Shown here: positions 8,255-14,573 of the stretch, piece after piece
Layout of the letters: each line of letters begins with the position of its first letter
Numbering within the stretch: the stretch's first letter is position 1
Origin: Alkaliphilus hydrothermalis
GTDB taxonomy: Bacteria; Bacillota; Clostridia; Peptostreptococcales; Natronincolaceae
NCBI RefSeq assembly: GCF_016908555.1
Contig: NZ_JAFBEE010000030.1
Location: forward strand, 1-26,232
Direction: 5' to 3'
DNA length: 26,232 nt
The notes under the pieces: generated by a model
Database searches by the model: none
Told to the model about the DNA's origin: nothing
Seen by the model: only the letters and a program-made list of their open reading frames with translations
Position numbers and translations under genes: made by a program

Positions 8255-8277
8255 GTGGCAGGAGTCACCTATTTTTA
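8252..8277 (+). terminator. Terminator overlapping the stop codon of the 44-residue gene
   Basis: TAGGTG (8252-8257, beginning with the TAG stop) pairs with CACCTA (8266-8271), extended by a G-T pair, followed by TTTTT. Confidence 0.75.
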
Positions 8278-8336
8278 TGCAACAAACAACCCGAAACGAC
8301 AAAAAACGTAGCTAAGTGAAAACTTACTCTAAAATA

Positions 8337-8365
8337 AGAGGAATTTAATAAGTCGAATGGAATAT
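8337..8365 (+). promoter_or_regulatory. Candidate sigma-H promoter of the PAS histidine kinase
   Basis: AGAGGAATT (8337-8345), 11 nt, then ATGGAATAT (8357-8365) matches at every fixed position the Bacillus sigma-H consensus as I know it (RnAGGAwWW, 11-12 nt, RnnGAATww). The predicted start near 8371 leaves about 30 nt of leader including the ribosome site. A near 0A-box (AGTCGAA, 8351-8357) lies between the two elements. Confidence 0.5.
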
Positions 8366-8400
8366 AATAAGTATAAATTTTTGTGAAAGGTGAAACGGTT

Positions 8401-10362
8401 ATGGACAATTATTCCTCAAGGCTACAAATTATTGATGATAGTGTGTTAGATGAACAATCTACTTTAGTTAACTTTATATTTGATAATGTTAGTAATATGA
8501 TTTTTACTGTTGATCAAGACAAGAAATTTGTCAAAGTTAATCAACCAGCTAAACAATTTCTCCAAAAATGCAATGCAACAAACTTAGATGAACTATATGA
8601 TGAGTTATACATAACTGATTTTAAAGGTGAAAGAGTTTTGGTTGACAAGGACCCTGTCTATAGTGTCTTTCAAGCTGGAAGTTCCAATAATACAGAGATG
8701 TGCATCCACTGGAAAAATGGAAAAAAGGAATACTACTATATGGATGCCATGCTCTTTCAAGATAGTGAAGGCAGGAATTTTGCAATTGGGATACTGAAGG
8801 ATGTTACAGATTATATCAACTTAAAAGAACTCAATAATAAATATCAAAAAAAAGCTGATGAGCTAATAAATATTATTAATACGATTTCAGAAGGGGTCGC
8901 CATCGTAGATTCTGAGAGGAATTATATGCTACTGAATCCAGCCTGTGATGATATTTTCCGTTATAAGACTCATTTAACCCAGAAAACGGATTTCAAGGTT
9001 GGTATGACTTTTGATTATGCTAAAGTAATGGACACAGATGGGACTCCTATGAAACCCAAGGAGCTTCCGGTTTTCAAAGTGTTAGAAGGTGAAACTCTAA
9101 AAAATAGAATATATAGGATTCAAATTGATGGGGTGATGAAATATATTTCCTTCAGCGGTGTCCCGATATTTGATTCCGAGGGTAAAGTAGAATATGGGGT
9201 TATGACGTTTAGTGATGTATCAGAGATTCAAAGACATCAGCAACGTGTTAATCAGCAGAAACATTTTATACAAAGTATTCTTGATGGATTAGGAACCCCA
9301 GTGGCTACTATAAGTTATCCTCAATATAGATATGAGCTAGTAAATGACCAGTATTGCAAGTTCATAGGAGATTTATTAGGAAAAGAAATTCAAAAGGAAG
9401 AATTAATTGGAAAGTCATTTGAAGAGGCTGTCCCCAATCATTATGCCAAAGCTTTTATGTTAGACGCAGATAGGATGCTGATAAAAGATAAAGACAAAGT
9501 GCGTCAAGTACTTGAATATAAAGACTTTAATAATGAGGAACGATGCTATCAAATTGTTCAATCCCCTATCACGGATGAAGATGGAAAAGTAATATACATT
9601 ACTGCAGTGGGAATTGAGGTAACCGAACAAGTTAAAGCCAAAAAAGAGACGGAAGCTTTAGCTAAGATGAAGGAAGAGTACTTTACTGTTATTTCCCATG
9701 AATTAAGATCTCCTATTGCTGTAGTACATTCAGCTATTCAAATGCTCATTAGTGATGCATATGGAAGTGAGTTTAATGGCAGTACACAGAAAATGCTTAG
9801 TAGAATTGAGAAAAATACTGATAGGTTATTGGTTTTGGTAAATAACTTCCTAGATATTACAAAGGCGGAAGCTGGATTTATGAACATAAATTATAGTCCT
9901 GTACAGGTGGGAGGATTTACAGAAGTACTATTGGAATCCCTTCAGCCATCTGCATTAAAAAAATCAATTAAGTTAGAGTTAGTTAATGAATGCAAAACAG
10001 AGATAGTTAAGTTGGATTGTGAAAAATATGAAAGGGTTTTAGTTAATCTTGTAAGTAATGCTATTAAATTTACAGGTAATAATGGACTAATACAGTTGAT
10101 TCTAGCAGAAGATAATAGAAACTTAATCATAAAAGTAAAAGATAATGGAATAGGTATTCCTGCTGAAAAGATAAATAAAATATTTGATCGTTTTTATGTT
10201 GTAGATGATTATTTGAGTAGAGGTAATATTGGCACAGGAATAGGATTGTCACTGGTTAAAAAACTCGTGGAAATTCTGAAGGGACAAATTAATGTAGTCA
10301 GTCAAGTGGGAGTAGGTAGTGAATTTATTTTGCAACTTCCAAAGGATCCGGATCTAAACTAA
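8401..10362 (+). CDS. Soluble PAS-domain sensor histidine kinase (orphan)
   Basis: A 653-residue sensor kinase with no membrane segment, so it should sense a cytoplasmic signal. Three PAS-like regions (about 22-140, 155-280 and 290-415) precede a HisKA domain with the phosphorylation site VISHELRSP (His433) and an HATPase domain with the N box (LVSNAIKFTG, Asn553), the G1 box DNGIGIP (581-587) and the G2 box GTGIGLSL (611-618). All catalytic motifs are intact. ATG 8401 is preferred over GTG 8383 because AAAGGTGA lies at the right distance before it. No response regulator is adjacent, so the partner lies elsewhere. Soluble orphan PAS kinases often feed Spo0A in spore formers, and the sigma-H-like promoter supports that, but this remains inference. 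Confidence 0.9.
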   Translation: MDNYSSRLQIIDDSVLDEQSTLVNFIFDNVSNMIFTVDQDKKFVKVNQPAKQFLQKCNATNLDELYDELYITDFKGERVLVDKDPVYSVFQAGSSNNTEMCIHWKNGKKEYYYMDAMLFQDSEGRNFAIGILKDVTDYINLKELNNKYQKKADELINIINTISEGVAIVDSERNYMLLNPACDDIFRYKTHLTQKTDFKVGMTFDYAKVMDTDGTPMKPKELPVFKVLEGETLKNRIYRIQIDGVMKYISFSGVPIFDSEGKVEYGVMTFSDVSEIQRHQQRVNQQKHFIQSILDGLGTPVATISYPQYRYELVNDQYCKFIGDLLGKEIQKEELIGKSFEEAVPNHYAKAFMLDADRMLIKDKDKVRQVLEYKDFNNEERCYQIVQSPITDEDGKVIYITAVGIEVTEQVKAKKETEALAKMKEEYFTVISHELRSPIAVVHSAIQMLISDAYGSEFNGSTQKMLSRIEKNTDRLLVLVNNFLDITKAEAGFMNINYSPVQVGGFTEVLLESLQPSALKKSIKLELVNECKTEIVKLDCEKYERVLVNLVSNAIKFTGNNGLIQLILAEDNRNLIIKVKDNGIGIPAEKINKIFDRFYVVDDYLSRGNIGTGIGLSLVKKLVEILKGQINVVSQVGVGSEFILQLPKDPDLN

Positions 10363-10378
10363 AGTGCTATATAAGCAG

Positions 10379-10414
10379 AAAAAAGTGCCAATTATTCGAT
10401 TAAGGTACTTTTTT
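10379..10414 (+). terminator. Terminator of the histidine kinase gene
   Basis: AAAAAAGTGCC (10379-10389) pairs with GGTACTTTTTT (10404-10414) with one G-T wobble and ends in a T run. Confidence 0.85.
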
Positions 10415-10465
10415 ATAACGAATAGGAAACCCACATGATCATTAAATCTTCAGAAGGAAGACTTT
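10409..10465 (+). repeat. Intergenic repeat family 2, copy 1
   Basis: Two blocks are shared with 17708-17816: TTTTTTATAACGAATA followed by RGAAA, which starts in the T run of the terminator, and ATTAAATCTTC with MGAAGGAAGACTTT (10441-10465). The second block can fold as TCTTC/GAAGA. Only about 11 nt separate the blocks here, against about 62 nt in copy 2. The rest of the stretch to the next gene is A/T-rich and holds the promoter listed next. Confidence 0.65.
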
Positions 10466-10589
10466 GTTTTTGAGGTAAAGTTTAACCTAAATTTCTACAA
10501 TTATGGAGTCTAAATCGAGTTCACCAATTAAATCTAATTAAAATGTTTAGAATATAAGAAAAAAAATTTCTGAATTTTTTACTTATGTA

Positions 10590-10618
10590 TTGTAATAATG
10601 TAAATTGTCCTGTAAAAT
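10590..10618 (+). promoter_or_regulatory. Predicted promoter of the first HTH-TPR regulator
   Basis: TTGTAA (10590-10595), a 17-nt spacer and TAAAAT (10613-10618), giving a leader of about 100 nt. A segment at 10666-10697 resembles the region upstream of the paralogous regulator at 21162. Confidence 0.45.
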
Positions 10619-10728
10619 AGTAAATAATTAGAATAAAATCAATAATATTTCAATATGGCGAATTCACAAAATAAAAAGTCTGAAATATCAGAATTTTTTC
10701 GTAAGTTCAGCAGGAAGGGAGGGGTGAA

Positions 10729-12057
10729 ATGGAGCTAATAAGTCCAGGGGAAAAAATTAAAAAATTAAGGCAGGAATTGGGACTAAAGCAACAGGAAATT
10801 ACAAATGGAAAAGTTTCAAAAAGCTTAATTAGCATGATCGAAAAGAATAAAAGAGGTTTAACTTGGAGTACTGCCATTATTATTGCAGAATGTCTAAATA
10901 AATACTACGAAATCATGGGCAAAAATATCACTGCCGAGTTTCTAATGGAAACTGAGATGGATTGTGCTAAGAAAGAGGTTAAGGAAGAAATTAATTTAAT
11001 TCAAAATTTAATGGATTCTGGTGATGTTAATGCTAAGCTAGTAACACTATCCTTTGAAAAAGCAATGGATCTCGTTAAAAAGTGGGACATGAAGCAGGAA
11101 CTGATGGAGATTCAATTATTGAGAGGTAAGTTCTATTATCATACCTATCAATACAATAAGGCATTGGAGGAAGCCTCTCATGTATTGGAGTATTTCTTAG
11201 AAGCACGGGACTACAATCAAGTGGCCTTCACTTATAATTTGATGGGTGCCAGCTATTATATGAATATGATGATGGAGCAAGCCCTAACCTATTATACAAG
11301 GTTCTATAATACTGTTATTGAGCATAATATTACTAATAAAGCTAAGTTGAAATTAGAGGCGATTTTTAATCTAGTAATTTGTTATCGTAAAATTCATAGA
11401 TATGATATGGCCCTGCAATATATAAATATGTTCAAAGAAGTAGATTGGAATGATTCTATTTTCCATAGCTATCAAAACCAACTAATGCTTGTAGAGGCCA
11501 ACACTTATCGTGACTTAAAGAATTATGAGAAGGCAGAAAGGCTATATGATAAGCTACTAAAAAAAGTAGAAGGCTTAGATAAGAATACCTCTTTTTTAGT
11601 TTATGATAACCTTACAATTCTTCACATGGAACAAGGCAAGATCGATAAAGCTTTAGAATTTGTCAAGATGGCTTTTCTTATTAAGGATGGTGTTAGAACT
11701 GACTACATACCATGGATATTTATAACTAAGGCGAAGTGCTTGATAATGTTAGGTAAATTTAATGAGGCATTAGATATACTGAAGGATGGACTCCAGTTGG
11801 CGGAGGGTATATCCGAAAATGAGATGAGTATTGATTTCCAATTTACTTTAGCCCAAGCCTATATAACAGTTAAGGACTATGGTAGTGCATTGCAACATCT
11901 ACAAGAAGTTGAAAAAATCATTATAGATAACGACATTAAGCTTAAAAAGAATGATCTTTACGGTTTTTACATCGAGGTTTATTTAGGATTAGACGAAAAA
12001 GAAAAAAGCGTTGCATACGCAATTAAAATGAGAAGAGATTATTTAGCTGTACAGTAG
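10729..12057 (+). CDS. RRNPP-type HTH-TPR transcriptional regulator, first copy
   Basis: A 442-residue cytoplasmic regulator of PlcR/NprR architecture. Residues 7-62 form an XRE-type helix-turn-helix (GEKIKKLRQELGLKQQEI...SKSLISMIEKNKRGL). The remainder is all-helical with repeated TPR-like pairs, for example YQYNKALEEASHVLEYF (about 138-154) and LKNYEKAERLYDKLLKK (about 264-280). In this superfamily the TPR domain binds a re-imported signalling peptide that switches DNA binding. A secreted peptide gene follows after 35 bp with no terminator between, the arrangement seen for plcR-papR and nprR-nprX. A paralogue at 21162-22499 shares SKSLISMIE and the Y-R-x-L-K-N-Y-E-K-A block. The ATG has a GGAGGGG ribosome site. 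Specific targets are unknown. Confidence 0.88.
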   Translation: MELISPGEKIKKLRQELGLKQQEITNGKVSKSLISMIEKNKRGLTWSTAIIIAECLNKYYEIMGKNITAEFLMETEMDCAKKEVKEEINLIQNLMDSGDVNAKLVTLSFEKAMDLVKKWDMKQELMEIQLLRGKFYYHTYQYNKALEEASHVLEYFLEARDYNQVAFTYNLMGASYYMNMMMEQALTYYTRFYNTVIEHNITNKAKLKLEAIFNLVICYRKIHRYDMALQYINMFKEVDWNDSIFHSYQNQLMLVEANTYRDLKNYEKAERLYDKLLKKVEGLDKNTSFLVYDNLTILHMEQGKIDKALEFVKMAFLIKDGVRTDYIPWIFITKAKCLIMLGKFNEALDILKDGLQLAEGISENEMSIDFQFTLAQAYITVKDYGSALQHLQEVEKIIIDNDIKLKKNDLYGFYIEVYLGLDEKEKSVAYAIKMRRDYLAVQ

Positions 12058-12092
12058 TAGAGTCAGTATAAAAAATAAGGAGGAGAAAAACG

Positions 12093-12272
12093 ATGAAAAA
12101 ATCTAAACATGCTTTAGTTACTCTAATGATTTTTACTTTATTGGTGGGTAGTATTGGGGGGATTCTTGCTGTTGGGGATGTAGTTAGGGATACTATTGCC
12201 ATTGAAAACGGCACTACTAACCATGATCCAAAGCCTATAGGGGTATCGACTGTAATACCATATATTCCATAA
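12093..12272 (+). CDS. Secreted peptide precursor, candidate quorum-sensing pheromone of the HTH-TPR regulator
   Basis: A 59-residue protein. Lys2, Lys3 and Lys5 precede a hydrophobic stretch (about 7-26, LVTLMIFTLLVGSIGGILA), giving a Sec signal peptide with a plausible cut after Ala26. The exported part is about 33 residues and ends in HDPKPIGVSTVIPYIP. Ribosome site AAGGAGGAG lies 7 nt before the ATG. The gene follows the HTH-TPR regulator by 35 bp on the same strand and is closed by a strong terminator. Known RRNPP pheromone precursors have this size, export signal and position, with the active peptide normally taken from the C-terminus. The mature peptide and its boundaries cannot be read from sequence. 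The alternative is an unrelated small exported or membrane peptide. Confidence 0.75.
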   Translation: MKKSKHALVTLMIFTLLVGSIGGILAVGDVVRDTIAIENGTTNHDPKPIGVSTVIPYIP

Positions 12273-12302
12273 ATGTTTTATAATTAAATAAAGAGGATAA
12301 TA

Positions 12303-12342
12303 AAAACCCGCTTCTAGTAAAGTACTGGAGGTGGGTTTTTTT
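12303..12342 (+). terminator. Terminator after the regulator-peptide operon
   Basis: AAAACCCGCTTC (12303-12314) pairs with GAGGTGGGTTTT (12328-12339) over 12 positions including two G-T wobbles, followed by TTT. In the remaining sequence up to 12578 I see no gene or convincing promoter. Confidence 0.9.
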
Positions 12343-12578
12343 ACTTAAATATCAAAAAAGCATAGATTTTCTAAGATATCGGTAGGAATTCAATCCTTAA
12401 GTGCAGAATATAAGTATTATTGACGTATATTATACTAGAAGAAGTAACCTTAGTAATGATATACTACAATAAAATCATTTAATAGGGGACTACTTAAGGA
12501 GACAGATGAATTTGATGTCGTGATAAGCATTATGGTATATATTTTATTATTTCGATGTAGATAGATAGGAGAAAATTC

Positions 12579-13796
12579 ATGATACCAAATAAAATACTGA
12601 TATTAAAGCCGCAGACCAGTACTAGTTGCCTTTTAAAAAGCTTATTGAGGCGTCATGGTTATGAAGTTGTGGAGAAGGCCATAATAAAGGAATATATTGT
12701 GGAGACGGTCCTAGAAAGCAAGGCCAATGTTATTATTATGAATAGCTTTCAACAGGAAACCGATTCCTTAAAAGCCTGTAAAGTCATAAAAAATCATTCC
12801 GACACTAAGAATATACCAATGATTATTCAGATGCATGATTGTACAGACAAGCAAAAACTTGATTTTATAAATCTAGGGATTGAAGATTATATTAGGCCCC
12901 CTTTCCATGAAAGTGAAATAATTCTAAAAATTAAGAATCAGTTTAAAACAGTAAAATTAAGAAATAACCTAATTTCGTCTAAAAAAGCTTTAGAGGAAAG
13001 CTTGTCCATGATTGAAAATCAAAAATCAGAACTAGATAGGAATTTATCCATGGCAGCAAAAATACAAGAAGCATTGATTCCAAAAACCTTAGGTAACATA
13101 CCTAATTGTTCTTTCTTGTGGCATTTTCAGCCTTCAGGAAAGGTGGGGGGGGATATTTTCGATGCTTTTATGCTGGACGACGACCATATGGGTATGTATA
13201 TGATTGACGTGATGGGGCATGGTATAGCTTCTTCCATGTTGGCTGTGGCCTTATCGGAGTCACTAATACTTGACATAGAAAGAGGTTCTCCCTTGAAACG
13301 TAAAATTAACAATTATCCATACTACGAAATTGTATCTCCTATTGAAGTGATTCACTATTTGAACAAACGTTTTCCTTATTCTAAGTACAAACATTATTTT
13401 ACGATATTTTATATGGTGTTAAATGTAAAGACGGGAGTATTAAAATATGTGAGGGCTGCCCACCCAGCTCCATTATTAATAACAAGTGATGGCGAAATTA
13501 AAGAATTAGATGGCTATGGAACTCCCATTGGGTTTGAGTTTGCTGTGGACTATGAAGAAAAGACCGTATGCTTAGATTCGGGGAATACAATTATAATTTA
13601 TACTGATGGACTGATGGAGATTGAAAACGAAGAGGGGCAAAAAATGGAGTATGATGGTTTGATGAATTACTTTAGAAAAGAAGTTCAAAATGAAAACCAT
13701 CATTTTACACTAAATATAAAAAGACTCTCTAGAAATCAACCTAAATTAAAGGATGATCTATCAATATTTGAGATGAAATGGATTAAATTTGTATAA
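12579..13796 (+). CDS. Pseudoreceiver-linked SpoIIE/RsbU-type PP2C serine phosphatase
   Basis: A 405-residue cytoplasmic protein. Residues 1-122 have the fold pattern of a response-regulator receiver but lack its active site: the acidic pair is replaced by Lys10-Pro11, the phosphoacceptor Asp by Asn55 (VIIMNS), and the conserved Lys of the K-P motif by Pro107. A helical linker (about 128-168) leads to a PP2C domain whose metal ligands are present: GGD with Asp192, DVMGHG with Asp210, YTDGLMEI with Asp343 and KDDLSI with Asp392/393. Such phosphatases usually dephosphorylate an anti-anti-sigma factor (STAS) protein, but no STAS or anti-sigma gene is nearby. AGGAG lies 7 nt before the ATG. It stands alone, 75 bp ahead of the HPr-like gene, with no terminator between, so co-transcription is possible. 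Confidence 0.88.
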   Translation: MIPNKILILKPQTSTSCLLKSLLRRHGYEVVEKAIIKEYIVETVLESKANVIIMNSFQQETDSLKACKVIKNHSDTKNIPMIIQMHDCTDKQKLDFINLGIEDYIRPPFHESEIILKIKNQFKTVKLRNNLISSKKALEESLSMIENQKSELDRNLSMAAKIQEALIPKTLGNIPNCSFLWHFQPSGKVGGDIFDAFMLDDDHMGMYMIDVMGHGIASSMLAVALSESLILDIERGSPLKRKINNYPYYEIVSPIEVIHYLNKRFPYSKYKHYFTIFYMVLNVKTGVLKYVRAAHPAPLLITSDGEIKELDGYGTPIGFEFAVDYEEKTVCLDSGNTIIIYTDGLMEIENEEGQKMEYDGLMNYFRKEVQNENHHFTLNIKRLSRNQPKLKDDLSIFEMKWIKFV

Positions 13797-13871
13797 AGAA
13801 AGTTAAGACCCTAATTCATAAAAAGAAAAGAATAAAGAGATTATTACGAAATAAGAGGGAGGAGTTGGGAG

Positions 13872-14141
13872 ATGCTGGAACAGGTAGTGGTAATAAGAAA
13901 TGAAATAGGTTTACATGCTAGACCAGCTAGTTTTCTTGTAAAGGAAGCTACAAAGTTTAAGTCTGAAATATTTATGGTAAAGAACGGAAATGAATACAAT
14001 TGCAAAAGTATTATGAATGTTATAAGCATGGGAGCTAAAAAAGGAGATGCAATTCTCCTAAAGATAGACGGGGTAGACGAAGACAAGGCAATACAGGCGA
14101 TTGTGCACTTGATTGAACATTCTCTATTGGAGTATGAATAA
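13872..14141 (+). CDS. HPr-family phosphocarrier protein
   Basis: An 89-residue HPr homologue. The phosphotransfer site GLHARPA carries His15, and the HPr-kinase site is conserved as KSIMNVISMG with Ser46, so both activities (PTS phosphate relay and Ser-P signalling to catabolite control) are possible. No EI or EII genes adjoin it, and it may be the main HPr or an accessory copy. A strong AGGGAGGAG site precedes the ATG, and a terminator follows. The gene lies between a PP2C phosphatase and the glutamine synthetase gene. Confidence 0.93.
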   Translation: MLEQVVVIRNEIGLHARPASFLVKEATKFKSEIFMVKNGNEYNCKSIMNVISMGAKKGDAILLKIDGVDEDKAIQAIVHLIEHSLLEYE

Positions 14142-14164
14142 AGATTAAAACTATGCGTAAGAAT

Positions 14165-14202
14165 AAAAACAGTTCCTTGGTTATTGACGGGAACTGTTTT
14201 TT
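14165..14202 (+). terminator. Terminator of the HPr-like gene
   Basis: AAAAACAGTTCC (14165-14176) pairs perfectly with GGAACTGTTTTT (14190-14201) and continues into T. The sequence from here to about 14420 is A/T-rich and I see nothing definable in it. Confidence 0.9.
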
Positions 14203-14429
14203 ATTATGTAAAACCTATGTTAAAAAGTGGTATTAGCTTCAATGAATACGAACATTATGTAGGTTGAAAGCATAAAATGTAGAGTTACGAATTGTTTTAT
14301 ATTGATGCATAAATAAAACAATGTTGAATCGAAACGTTTTCATAGCAAAAAAGATAGACTCTTGTCCTTTCAATAGTTATAGTGAATATGTGTCGATTAA
14401 TAAATATAAATTATTTTACATTTTTACTA

Positions 14430-14458
14430 TTTACTTTCCTTAATAAGTGCTGTATAAT
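14430..14458 (+). promoter_or_regulatory. Predicted promoter of the glutamine synthetase gene
   Basis: TTTACT (14430-14435), a 17-nt spacer and a perfect TATAAT (14453-14458). The start near 14465 gives a leader of about 108 nt containing the nested inverted repeat at 14491-14557. Confidence 0.6.
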
Positions 14459-14490
14459 CATTTATAAAAAACCAGTGTTAGTATTAAAAC

Positions 14491-14557
14491 ATACGGTGTA
14501 TATACGAACTATATATATTTTTTTTAAAAAAATGTTCGAATAATTACATATCCGTAT
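14491..14557 (+). promoter_or_regulatory. Nested inverted repeat in the glutamine synthetase leader
   Basis: Three complementary arm pairs are nested: ATACGG (14491-14496) with CCGTAT (14552-14557), TGTA (14497-14500) with TACA (14545-14548), and CGAAC (14505-14509) with GTTCG (14534-14538), around an A/T-rich core. The structure ends a few nucleotides before the ribosome site AGGAGGG (14561-14567). It could be a regulatory RNA stem or a set of protein sites. It does not match a riboswitch class I know. Confidence 0.5.
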
Positions 14558-14573
14558 AGTAGGAGGGATATAT

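Noticed and set aside
8291..8306. Possible 0A-box on the minus strand (TTTTTTGTCGTTTCGG)
   Set aside because: Two mismatches to the TGTCGAA core in an A/T-rich genome; too weak to list as a feature.
12023..12214. Minus-strand reading frame of 63 codons across the pheromone gene
   Set aside because: No ribosome site, and it overlaps the better supported plus-strand gene and the end of the regulator.
12506..12523. Short reading frame MNLMS with AAGGAG 4 nt upstream, before the phosphatase gene
   Set aside because: Only five codons, spacing is tight, and no repeated codons or attenuator structure follows. Probably chance.
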